Positions 41,395 through 49,271 of a stretch of DNA of 64,000 nt are shown one piece after another. A program made the position numbers and the translations under genes. The first letter of the stretch is position 1. Each line of letters starts with the position of its first letter. The stretch covers positions 310,001 through 374,000 of the forward strand of contig NZ_CABHOL010000015.1 in NCBI RefSeq assembly GCF_902168135.1, written 5' to 3'. The notes under the pieces were generated by a model. It made no database searches. It saw only the letters and a list, made by a program, of their open reading frames with translations, and had not been told where the DNA came from. This DNA comes from an uncultured Fluviicola sp. (GTDB taxonomy: Bacteria > Bacteroidota > Bacteroidia > Flavobacteriales_D > Crocinitomicaceae).

Positions 41395-42570
41395 TTAACT
41401 TTCGAAATTGTCCAACCAGTCAGGATCACTCATTTGTTCTTTAATGCGGTCAATTTTTCCAAAGGCAGTGACTAAAAGTTCTTTTTTGTTTTCGTCCACC
41501 AGGTCTTTCTTGAATTTTCCACCTTTCGGATCATTCATGATGTATTCTACAACCGCCTCTCCGATCACTTTCATCAGGTCGAATTTAGATACATCATCCA
41601 ATTCGATCCCTTTCAGGTCTTCGTTTTTTAATTCACTCAGCCAATCAGCTTCCATGTTTAATTGAGAGATGTTTTTATCCGGGATTTTTTCCAGGGTGTT
41701 TTCGTCCAGTGAAATTTGAAATCTTCTGAAATCAAGCTCAGGAATGATCTCGGAGCGGATGAGGTTGCTTTGCATCTTACTGGCATCCTGGCTTGATTCC
41801 CGCATCACCACATCCAGCCAGAACAAGACATCCGGTCCGTCCGGATTCTTGATACCTTTTGGTTCAATGAACTCAATGGTTGTTCCGGTACCAAAACTAA
41901 ACACACAAAGTTTGGAAAGATCGTATTTCTTTTCGGGGCCGTAATAAACGGCTTCCATAATTGCGGATAGCGTAGGGTTGTTGTAAGTTGTTGTACCACC
42001 GTCAACAAATCGCTCAAGAGGTGAGAAATAAGTTGGTGCCGACATGGTTGCTTCCATAACTGCCCGTAATAACACGTCTTTGTATGTTCCGATGTATTCT
42101 CCTTCATCGCAGAAACAGGTAAAGAAAGTTTCTTCACCGGCCGCCACATCTTTCGCCGTGATCAAAAGGTCCGTATCCGTTTTTGCACATACATCTTTCA
42201 ATGTGGTATTGCCCAGAATATCAGAAAGGGCCCGGCGGTAGTTTATCTTATCGTATAAGGGCGGATTTAATTTTCTGTTGGCGAGAATTCCCCTGCGCTT
42301 AAAGACTTTCGTAACGAGATTGATGTATAACTCTTCGATTTCCGCAGCACTTTTCCCGGAAGCTATAAGTCCGGCAATGATACCGCCTGTTGAAGTGCCC
42401 GATACCATGTCAAAAAGTTCGTGACAGGGAATTCCGGCGATTTCTTCCATTTTTTTCAATAATTGCAAGGTGAAAATTCCACGGATTCCTCCACCGTCGA
42501 GGGAAAGTATGGTTTTTCTATTCGGATCAATGCCTAATGCTTTGAAAGCTTTTTTTCGGGAATCGTTCAT
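41395..42570 (-). CDS. Patatin-like phospholipase
   Basis: A 391-residue lipid acyl hydrolase. The oxyanion loop DGGGIRG (LSLDGGGIRGIFTLQLLKKM, from about residue 22), nucleophile serine in GTSTGG (about residue 60) and catalytic aspartate in FVDGG (about 193) form the Ser-Asp dyad. There is no signal peptide. The C-terminal 150 residues are helical and not recognised. It hydrolyses acyl chains from phospholipids. CBASS effectors (CapV) belong to the same family, but there is no CD-NTase, E1/E2 or Cap gene beside it, so a defence role is not supported here. It stands alone between the tRNA-Ala repeat array and the arsenic operon. Confidence 0.9.
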   Translation of the reverse strand: MNDSRKKAFKALGIDPNRKTILSLDGGGIRGIFTLQLLKKMEEIAGIPCHELFDMVSGTSTGGIIAGLIASGKSAAEIEELYINLVTKVFKRRGILANRKLNPPLYDKINYRRALSDILGNTTLKDVCAKTDTDLLITAKDVAAGEETFFTCFCDEGEYIGTYKDVLLRAVMEATMSAPTYFSPLERFVDGGTTTYNNPTLSAIMEAVYYGPEKKYDLSKLCVFSFGTGTTIEFIEPKGIKNPDGPDVLFWLDVVMRESSQDASKMQSNLIRSEIIPELDFRRFQISLDENTLEKIPDKNISQLNMEADWLSELKNEDLKGIELDDVSKFDLMKVIGEAVVEYIMNDPKGGKFKKDLVDENKKELLVTAFGKIDRIKEQMSDPDWLDNFES

Positions 42571-42688
42571 AGTGTTTAAGTTATTTGGTAGTAAATATAT
42601 AAAAATCAGGTGCTTTTTATCAGAAGTGAAAATAAAACTTCGCTGAAACCTGTTTTACGAGTCCAAATGGTTCTTTTGATTGCACAAA

Positions 42689-43756
42689 TTAAGCTTTGCG
42701 GTATAGTTTCTTTTTCAGCCAAAATGAAATGCGCACCATGATGATTAAAGCAGGAACTTCTACCAACGGTCCGATAACTCCTGCAAAGGCCTGACCTGAA
42801 TTAATCCCGAAAACACCGATGGCTACTGCAATGGCCAGTTCAAAATTGTTCCCTGAAGCGGTAAAAGATAAGGCCGCGTTGTCCGAATAATCTGCTCCTG
42901 CCCATTTTCCGACCAAAAACATGAGAAAGAACATAATGGCAAAGAAAATGACCAATGGTATAGCAACACGTACCACATCCATAGGTATACGTATGATCAT
43001 TTCACCTTTCAGACTAAACATCACCACAATCGTGAATAATAACGCAATTAATGTGATAGGAGAAATGAATGGCAGGTACTTGTTTTTGAACCATTCTTCC
43101 CCTTTTAAACGAATCAAAGCAAAGCGGCTAATGACTGCTATTGCAAACGGGATTCCGAGGTAAATACCGACAGTTTTGGCGATTTCTACAATAGTAATGT
43201 CAATATTCAAGGCATTAATTCCGAATAGGGGCAAAACAATTTCCAAGTAAAAATAGGCATACAAACTGAAGAAAAAGACCTGTAGCAAACTGTTGATCCC
43301 AACCAATCCTGCAACCAATTCCCGGTTTCCTTCTGCCAATTCGTTCCAGACAATGACCATGGCAATGCAGGGAGCCAAACCAATGATGATGAGTCCGGTC
43401 ATGTATTCCGGGTAATCTTTCAGGAATAAGACCGCCAGGCTGAACATTAGAAACGGTCCAACAACCCAGGTGATGAAAAATGACACGACAAGTAGTTTGG
43501 GCTTTGCCATCACTTTTGGGATCTTCGAGAATTGCACTTTGGTTAAAGGCGGCACCATCATCAAAATAAGGCCTATTGCCAGGGGCAAATTGGTTGTTCC
43601 ATTTGAAAATGAGTTGATAAATTCATCGGCATCCGGAACAAAATAACCGATTGAAATGCCAATTCCCATAGCCAGGAAAATCCATAGGGTTAAAAATCGA
43701 TCTAAAAATCCGAGTTTTTTTCTTTCTGCTGCCGGAGCACAATTCGTTGCTGACAT
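42689..43756 (-). CDS. ACR3-family arsenite efflux transporter
   Basis: A 355-residue inner-membrane protein with ten helices, the arsenite exporter of the ACR3 type. The conserved MMVPPLTKVQF, GLAPCIAMVIVWNELAEG (the essential cysteine) and LSFTASGNNFELAIAVAIGVFG segments are seen. It exports As(III) using the proton motive force. It is the last gene of the arsenic operon, 8 bp after the arsenate reductase fusion gene. The N-terminal MSATNCAPAAERKK contains an extra cysteine. Confidence 0.95.
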   Translation of the reverse strand: MSATNCAPAAERKKLGFLDRFLTLWIFLAMGIGISIGYFVPDADEFINSFSNGTTNLPLAIGLILMMVPPLTKVQFSKIPKVMAKPKLLVVSFFITWVVGPFLMFSLAVLFLKDYPEYMTGLIIIGLAPCIAMVIVWNELAEGNRELVAGLVGINSLLQVFFFSLYAYFYLEIVLPLFGINALNIDITIVEIAKTVGIYLGIPFAIAVISRFALIRLKGEEWFKNKYLPFISPITLIALLFTIVVMFSLKGEMIIRIPMDVVRVAIPLVIFFAIMFFLMFLVGKWAGADYSDNAALSFTASGNNFELAIAVAIGVFGINSGQAFAGVIGPLVEVPALIIMVRISFWLKKKLYRKA

Positions 43757-43764
43757 AGGAATAA

Positions 43765-44736
43765 TTAATTGATTAATGAAAATGCGTACAATGTTTCGAG
43801 CGCAATTTGTTTGCAGCGCTCGTCGTATTTTTCTTCTTGAAACGGTGTGTTATCAAATGCTTTCGGATCATCGTAAGTGGTTCCGATCCTTAATTCTACA
43901 CCCGGAATAAACGGACAGTTTTCTTCTGCGTCACTGCAGGTCATAATTGCTGCGAATTCGGACATGGGGTTTTGCGAAGCATCATATACTTTGGAAAAAC
44001 AAACACTCGGCTCCCGGTCGTCCGCATAATAAACGTGGTAAACAGGGTTTTCGGTTTCAGTTGTCTTCTGAACCTCCATTCCTGCGCGTTTCACCGCTTC
44101 AATTGCATTGTGGTTGAAAGCGGTGGCTTCAGTACCTCCGGAATACGTGTGAACATTCGGGATTCCGTAGAAATCTGCAGCGGCTTTTGCCCAGATCTGT
44201 CCAAAATGGCTTCTTCGGGAATTGTGAGTGCAGATATATACCAAATGCGCTGGTTTGTTTTGATGTTGTTTCTCGGAAATATAGCTTCCGATTTTCTTTA
44301 GGATTGCCTTCCTCTCTTCTGAAATGCTGTCAAATTGAGGAATTAATTCTTCAAGGTACTTTTTTACATGAGGGTACATTGCTGTTTCTTTTTTTGGTTC
44401 TTCAATGAAAACTTCACCCGAAGCAAGTTTGTAGAACTCATCGAATTGAGCCTTGAACCGGTGGAGTTCTTTGTAATTGATTTGGTAAAACAGGTTTTGA
44501 TTTGAGCGCAGTTTACCTGTAAGAATTTGATGCTTTTTGAGCAGAGCAAGATTGTTTTTTATAGTCGAATCATGTAAACTGTTTACGGGTATAAGGTAAC
44601 CTTCCACGCTTCCACCATGTTTGGCAATTTCCAGGAAAGTCGCCAACCGGTTTGAATGAGAAAACAGCGAAAAATACCTGGACAATTCAAGCCAGTTCTT
44701 TTCGCTGTTATCAGTATCTGTTTCAAATTCATTCAT
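43765..44736 (-). CDS. Winged-helix domain fused to LMW-phosphatase-type arsenate reductase
   Basis: About 323 residues from the ATG at 44736, which leaves 16 bp after the upstream gene; the open frame runs on to 44814 and would overlap that gene. Residues about 15-100 are a winged-helix, ArsR-like domain (LFSHSNRLATFLEIAKHGGS, then STIKNNLALLKKHQI). Residues about 165-323 are a low-molecular-weight protein phosphatase fold with the CX5RS loop as CTHNSRRS, matching ArsC, plus SGGTEATAFN and TCSDAEENCPFIPG (the resolving cysteines). It should reduce arsenate to arsenite for export. The fused DNA-binding domain suggests self-regulation, but this is inferred. Confidence 0.85.
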   Translation of the reverse strand: MNEFETDTDNSEKNWLELSRYFSLFSHSNRLATFLEIAKHGGSVEGYLIPVNSLHDSTIKNNLALLKKHQILTGKLRSNQNLFYQINYKELHRFKAQFDEFYKLASGEVFIEEPKKETAMYPHVKKYLEELIPQFDSISEERKAILKKIGSYISEKQHQNKPAHLVYICTHNSRRSHFGQIWAKAAADFYGIPNVHTYSGGTEATAFNHNAIEAVKRAGMEVQKTTETENPVYHVYYADDREPSVCFSKVYDASQNPMSEFAAIMTCSDAEENCPFIPGVELRIGTTYDDPKAFDNTPFQEEKYDERCKQIALETLYAFSLIN

Positions 44737-44752
44737 CAGAAATGAATCTTTC

Positions 44753-45232
44753 TTAGCAACAACCTCCGCCCGGTGTGCAACAACCCGATTGTTCATTTGT
44801 TGGCGTAAGCTCACTCAAAGACAACTTTTGCTTATCTGCCGGAATTCCGCAAGCGTCCGAAGCTAAACAAGCCGTGTTTTTCGAAACCAGCACGAAATTT
44901 TCACCATTGAAGGAAAGGTCGTATTTCCCGATAGTATCACCCTGGTATTCTACTTCGATTTCATTGTCTTCAATCCCCAATTTCTCTTCAGAAAGCTGAA
45001 TGATTTTCAACAGTTTTCCCGGTTTCAGCCGGTGTTCGAAATCGTTGGCGTTCCACAATTGGAAATTAACCACCTGTTCCTTTCGGATTGTTCCCCCGCA
45101 ATCAATAAAGTGTTTTTGAATGCTTCCAACCTCAGTTACATGGAAATGTTCCGGTACAAATGACCCGTCGGGGGTTTGAAATGCTACGTTGTCTAACGTT
45201 GGCAAAATTGCTTTTATCTCAGATAACTTCAT
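44753..45232 (-). CDS. DUF6428-like protein with a C-terminal Cys-rich tail
   Basis: A 159-residue soluble protein that opens MKLSEIKAILPTLDNVAFQT and has PEHFHVTEVG and IDCGGTIRKEQVVNFQLW, the pattern of the DUF6428 family found in Bacteroidota arsenic operons. It ends QSGCCTPGGGCC, a four-cysteine tail suited to binding As(III) or another soft metal. Two further cysteines (TACLASDAC) lie upstream. It is between arsR and the arsenate reductase gene. A metallochaperone or sensor role is plausible but untested. Confidence 0.85.
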   Translation of the reverse strand: MKLSEIKAILPTLDNVAFQTPDGSFVPEHFHVTEVGSIQKHFIDCGGTIRKEQVVNFQLWNANDFEHRLKPGKLLKIIQLSEEKLGIEDNEIEVEYQGDTIGKYDLSFNGENFVLVSKNTACLASDACGIPADKQKLSLSELTPTNEQSGCCTPGGGCC

Positions 45233-45249
45233 CGTTTAAAAAATTTGAT

Positions 45250-45582
45250 TTAACAACATGATTTTTCTTTATGCTCCAATTGAAGAGTAGTATTGGCCAG
45301 ATACCTCTGTAATTCGGCAATAGCATCTTTGTCCACACAATAGCAGATTGCGGTTCCTTCAATATTTCCTTTTATCAGCCCTGCATTTTTCAACTCTTTC
45401 AAATGTTGTGAAACCGTTGGCTGTGCTAAAGGCAATACATTCACAAGATCTCCACAGATACAAGAATCAACCGAAATCAGGTGTTCCATGATTGCTATTC
45501 GCGCAGGATGCCCCAAGGCTTTCATCATGACTGCCAGTTTGTTTTGCTCTTCTGAAAAGTGATCCGTTTTAGTTGCTCCCAT
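45250..45582 (-). CDS. arsR: ArsR-family arsenic-responsive repressor
   Basis: About 110 residues from the ATG at 45582 (MGATKTDHFSEEQNKLAV). The frame extends 34 codons upstream through promoter-like sequence, so I reject that start. The winged-helix core is ALGHPARIAIMEHLIS and AQPTVSQHLKELKNAGLIKG. A CxCxDL-type motif, SCICGDLV, sits in the position of the As(III) site of classical ArsR, and the protein ends KSCC. It should repress the operon until arsenite binds. A dyad lies just upstream at 45601. Confidence 0.92.
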   Translation of the reverse strand: MGATKTDHFSEEQNKLAVMMKALGHPARIAIMEHLISVDSCICGDLVNVLPLAQPTVSQHLKELKNAGLIKGNIEGTAICYCVDKDAIAELQRYLANTTLQLEHKEKSCC

Positions 45583-45600
45583 GTTTATTGCATTAATACT

Positions 45601-45620
45601 ATATTGCAATATTACGATAT
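45601..45620 (-). promoter_or_regulatory. Probable ArsR operator
   Basis: ATATTGCAATAT (45601-45612) is a perfect 12-bp palindrome. It is extended by TACGATAT to give an imperfect inverted repeat ATTGCAATATTACGAT, 18 bp before the arsR start. A TAATATTG box on the minus strand overlaps it, so repressor binding would block the promoter. Confidence 0.55.
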
Positions 45621-45690
45621 AATGCTTTTGGTTCAACAAAAAATCAAAAAAATATCTGAAATCCGATAAGCTTTTAGGAAGCAACTTAAG

Positions 45691-47226
45691 CTATATGCCG
45701 TTTTCCATTACCTGGTAAGAAGGATCTTCCATCACGTTGATTTCAATGATCTTATCGGCATTGGTTAAGAGTTTTCTGCAATCGTCACTTAAATGACGCA
45801 AATGAAGCGTTTTACCCGCTTTTTGGTAGCGCTCTGTCAACCCATTCAATGCTTCAATGGCCGACATATCTGCAACCCTGCTTTCAGAAAAATCGACAAC
45901 AACCTTTTGAGGATCATTTGCGACATCAAACTTTTCGTTGAACGCAGAAACAGAACCAAAGAATAACGGTCCGAAGATCTCGTAATGCTTTACGCCCTGG
46001 TCGTCTGTAAACTTACGCGCCCGGATCCGTTTGGCATTTTCCCATGCAAAAACCAGTGCAGAAATGATCACCCCGATCAAAACAGCCAACGCCAGGTTGT
46101 GCATGAATACGGTAATCAAAGTTACAATGAGCATGATAATAATATCGGCTTTTGGCATTCTGCCAAAGATGCGTAAACTCGTCCATTCAAAAGTGCCGAT
46201 TGCTACCATGATCATCACTCCTGTTAATGCTGCAATGGGTAATTTTCCAATTACGGGTGCACCGAAAAGAACGATGATCAGAATGGTTAATGCAGAAACA
46301 ATTCCCGAAAGCCTTGCTCTTGCTCCGGCTGATAAATTAACAAGTGTTTGAGCGATCATCGGGCAGCCTCCCATTCCGAAAAAGAACCCGTTCAGCATAT
46401 TAGCGCCTCCCTGGGCAATACTTTCACGGTTTCCGTTTCCTTTGGTTTGGGTTATTTCATCTACTAAATTCAAGGTCAGCAAGCCTTCTGTCAAACCAAC
46501 TCCCGCCATGATGGCAGCATACGGAGCGATGATCCACAATGTATTCCATTCCATCGGAACAAGCGGAATATGGAAAGGTGGTAATCCTCCCTGAACAGAT
46601 GCAATGTCGCCAACGGTTTTAGTATCTATTCCAATGAAATATACCAATCCGAATATCACCACAATTGCCAAAAGTGATGCAGGAACCGCTTTGGTGATTT
46701 TCGGGATCAGGATTACCAATCCGATTGTCAAAGCAACTAATCCCATCATAACCCAGAGCGTTGAGCCTGTCATCCATTCGGAATTTTTACCTGTTGTTTT
46801 AAATTGTGAGATCTGTGCAAGAAAAATAATGATTGCCAAACCGTTTACAAAACCATACATCACGGACTGCGGCACTAAACGAATAAACTTTGCCAGTTTG
46901 AAAAGACCAACGAGAATTTGGAATACTCCCGCAAGTGCAACCGCAGCAAAAACATATTCCAGCCCATGAGATTGCATCAAGGCTATGAGAACAATAACGG
47001 TTGCGCCTGCACCACCGGAAATCAATCCCGGTCTTCCGCCAAAAATAGATGTAAATATCCCCATGATAAATGCTCCGTAAAGTCCTGCAAGCGGTGGAAA
47101 TCCTGCCAATAAGGCAAAGGAAAGGGATTCGGGGATCATAGTCATTGCAACGGTTAATCCTGCCAGGATTTCGGTCTTGTAATTTACCTCTTGTTTGAGG
47201 TCAAATAAATTAAAGTACTTTTTCAT
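45691..47226 (-). CDS. SulP-family anion transporter with STAS domain
   Basis: A 511-residue inner-membrane transporter. About 12 to 14 helices cover residues 20-400, with the SulP signature region ESLSFALLAGFPPLAGLYGA and a GGAGATVIVLIALM segment. A cytoplasmic STAS domain follows (about 410-505: VDFSESRVADMSAIEALNG). Bacterial members carry sulfate, bicarbonate or dicarboxylates; no gene here settles the substrate, and it may simply neighbour the arsenic operon. The leader of about 140 bases has mutually exclusive pairing options. Confidence 0.92.
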   Translation of the reverse strand: MKKYFNLFDLKQEVNYKTEILAGLTVAMTMIPESLSFALLAGFPPLAGLYGAFIMGIFTSIFGGRPGLISGGAGATVIVLIALMQSHGLEYVFAAVALAGVFQILVGLFKLAKFIRLVPQSVMYGFVNGLAIIIFLAQISQFKTTGKNSEWMTGSTLWVMMGLVALTIGLVILIPKITKAVPASLLAIVVIFGLVYFIGIDTKTVGDIASVQGGLPPFHIPLVPMEWNTLWIIAPYAAIMAGVGLTEGLLTLNLVDEITQTKGNGNRESIAQGGANMLNGFFFGMGGCPMIAQTLVNLSAGARARLSGIVSALTILIIVLFGAPVIGKLPIAALTGVMIMVAIGTFEWTSLRIFGRMPKADIIIMLIVTLITVFMHNLALAVLIGVIISALVFAWENAKRIRARKFTDDQGVKHYEIFGPLFFGSVSAFNEKFDVANDPQKVVVDFSESRVADMSAIEALNGLTERYQKAGKTLHLRHLSDDCRKLLTNADKIIEINVMEDPSYQVMENGI

Positions 47227-47367
47227 TTGAATAAAATATCATTCATGAGGAACTATGTCCTCAATAAAAACTATGGGATTGTGTGGCGTTAGGGAAGAGA
47301 AATCAATTCCTCACGGTGGAGTAACCTGTGAATGATAAATAGTTCTTTTTGTTTGCATAGATGGGCG

Positions 47368-47375
47368 CAAAGATA
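47368..47375 (-). promoter_or_regulatory. -7 box (TATCTTTG, minus strand) for the SulP gene
   Basis: An exact consensus on the minus strand, about 140 bp upstream of the ATG at 47226. This gives an unusually long leader for this window. Confidence 0.6.
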
Positions 47376-47474
47376 GCAAATTCATGGAGATTGTTGGTGT
47401 TGAAAGCTGTATTCGAACTGCCGGAATAGTTGAAAAGCACATTAAAATCAAAGGTTTGTGGGAGATTGAAGTTT

Positions 47475-47510
47475 GTCATCCTCCTCAGTCCTCCTTCAAA
47501 GAAGGAAGTT
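47475..47510 (+). repeat. Dispersed GC-rich palindromic element, copy C (partial)
   Basis: GTCATCCTCCTCAGTCCTCC followed by TTCAAAGAAGGAAG resembles the left half of copy B in ileS (from 27773) closely, including the hairpin position, but with fewer G/C pairs. It looks like a decayed copy. Confidence 0.6.
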
Positions 47511-47597
47511 AAATCTCAGTTTCGAACACAAATCCCGCTCTCACACTCCGTTCTCGCTCTGAAGAAAAAAGCATCTGGGAAAATCGGTCGGAATGAG

Positions 47598-47672
47598 AAA
47601 CAGACCGCGTTCGCTAATCGCATGTCGCCAATAGCTTTAGCGATGGCACAAGCTATAGCGGTAGCGAAATGA
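47598..47672 (-). repeat. Dispersed repeat with core TAGCTTGTGCC...GGCGACATGCG, copy 2
   Basis: On the minus strand the core at 47619-47655 matches 18785-18820, with extended weaker similarity on both sides. It lies next to the RND operon terminator. Confidence 0.65.
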
Positions 47673-47681
47673 AAATGATGT

Positions 47682-47719
47682 AAAAGAAAAAGCATCGCTA
47701 TAGCGATGCTTTTTCTTTT
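47682..47719. terminator. 38-bp perfect palindrome, terminator of the RND operon
   Basis: AAAAGAAAAAGCATCGCTA (47682-47700) is followed directly by its exact reverse complement (47701-47719). On the minus strand it is a GC stem with a T-rich tail, placed 118 bp after the stop of the TolC-like gene. It works in both directions. Confidence 0.9.
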
Positions 47720-47836
47720 GTGACCTCTAGCGGGGAAACTTCTAACTTTTTAATGGAGGATTTGGAGCGGGTATTACAACTTGAAACATTGGAAAGCGCA
47801 ATACTATGAAACGGAAACTAAAGTTCCGATAAGCAA

Positions 47837-49270
47837 TTATTTCCATCCTCCCCCAATAGACTTATACAGATACACTTTCCATGTAAATTGATTTTTCTGC
47901 AATTCAATAAATTCCAGTTCAGCCGAAAGCGCTGCTTGCTGTGCAAACAAAACTTCTACATAACTTGCTCGGTTGGTATTGAACAAGTCGCCAGCAATTT
48001 CACGCGAACTTTGAAGCAAATCCATTTCTGCTTTTTTGTTGCTGATCATTCGGTCGGTATTCTTTATCACAAACAACGCATTGTTCACTTCTGTGAATGC
48101 TGTGAGCAAAGCTTCCTGATAACCGTAATACGCATCCAACTGGGTTGCTGTTGCACGTTTGAAATTTGCTTTCAATTCACCTCGATTAATCAACGGAGCC
48201 ATCAGGTTTCCGAATAAACCATATGCAATGGATTCAGGTGATGAAAACAAAAACCGTGTTTTGTACGCCTGATAACCAATGTTTCCATTGATAGAAAGAC
48301 TTGGATAGAATGCTGTTCGAGCCGCTTTTATGTCAGCTTTCGAAGCAACAATCAATTGTTCTGCCTGACGAATATCCGGACGATTCGCAATAATTTGAGA
48401 TGGTAATCCCGCATCAATTTTGAGCGTAGCTAAACCGTTTCCAGTCAAGGAAGATCGTTTGATTTCTCCGTCAAATTTTCCTGACAATCTGCGTAACTCG
48501 TTCTCAGAAGCATTTATTTCCTGCTCCAAAAGGATTAGCTGATTGCTGTAATTCAGTATCAAGGCTTCAAATTGCTGAATGCTCAATTGATTTGCTCTTC
48601 CGGCTGTTTTCTGTTCTTTTAAAACATCCACCAAACTTGCATTCAATTCGATGTTCTGCTCAATTATTTTTTTGGTTTCATCTAAACTTACCAAATTGAA
48701 ATAATTGATAACCGTTTGTTCTATCACCCATGTTTTAATCATGTTCTGAGATTCTTTCGCTGCTAAAAAGCGAGCCATGGCAGCCTTCTTTTGGGCACGT
48801 AGTTTACCCCAAACATCAATTTCCCATGAAGTCTGCAATCCCAAATTGAAATCGTTCAGGTTGATTGGAATCAATTCACCATCACCAATTGGAGTAGTGA
48901 TGTTTCCCGCTCCATCCATGGTCTGCAACCCGAATTTGCGATTGGAATAACCTGCATAAGCACCCGCCTTTGGAATCAGGTTGGTTCGTGCTTGTAAAAC
49001 ATCTGCTTCCAATTGAAGCAAGGTTGTTTGTGAACGCAACAAGGATAAGTTGTGAACCAAAACTGTATCAATCAAGTCGATTAGCAAGGGATCATTGAAC
49101 AATTCTTTGGGCGTAACAACTCCTGTATTGCTTGAATCCGTTGCATCTACAGTAAATCCGCTTGGCATTGGAGCAAAATCTGGAGCCACAGGGTCTTTTA
49201 ACGATTTACATCCTACTGCAATCAGTATTATTGGAAGTAAAATCGCAATGGTATTTTTATATAGTTTCAT
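47837..49270 (-). CDS. TolC/NodT-family outer-membrane efflux channel (lipoprotein)
   Basis: A 477-residue outer-membrane factor. A lipoprotein signal (IILIAVGC) precedes the channel repeats. Conserved features are LLRSQTTLLQLEADVLQART (alpha barrel), LGLQTSWEIDVWGKLR, LPSQIIANRPDIRQAEQLI (the family RPDIRxAE motif) and ARTAFYPSLSINGNIG. It forms the exit duct of the pump encoded upstream. The gene is one base after the RND gene, the third member of the operon. Confidence 0.95.
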   Translation of the reverse strand: MKLYKNTIAILLPIILIAVGCKSLKDPVAPDFAPMPSGFTVDATDSSNTGVVTPKELFNDPLLIDLIDTVLVHNLSLLRSQTTLLQLEADVLQARTNLIPKAGAYAGYSNRKFGLQTMDGAGNITTPIGDGELIPINLNDFNLGLQTSWEIDVWGKLRAQKKAAMARFLAAKESQNMIKTWVIEQTVINYFNLVSLDETKKIIEQNIELNASLVDVLKEQKTAGRANQLSIQQFEALILNYSNQLILLEQEINASENELRRLSGKFDGEIKRSSLTGNGLATLKIDAGLPSQIIANRPDIRQAEQLIVASKADIKAARTAFYPSLSINGNIGYQAYKTRFLFSSPESIAYGLFGNLMAPLINRGELKANFKRATATQLDAYYGYQEALLTAFTEVNNALFVIKNTDRMISNKKAEMDLLQSSREIAGDLFNTNRASYVEVLFAQQAALSAELEFIELQKNQFTWKVYLYKSIGGGWK

Positions 49271-49271
49271 T

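Larger units (their letters stand above)
47227..47836. other. 610-bp spacer with SulP leader, repeats and a terminator
   Basis: Reading from the SulP gene outward it holds the SulP leader (47227-47367) and promoter, palindromic element copy C, a dispersed repeat copy and the terminator of the RND operon. An 80-codon plus-strand frame at 47430-47672 is made of these repeats, and I do not accept it as a gene. Confidence 0.7.

Noticed and set aside
41395-42570. Patatin phospholipase as a CBASS effector
   Set aside because: No nucleotidyltransferase, Cap2/Cap3 or other defence gene lies within the window on either side; the neighbours are a tRNA and an arsenic operon.
47430-47672. 80-codon plus-strand frame in the SulP-RND spacer
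   Set aside because: It is built from two dispersed repeats and has no family similarity.
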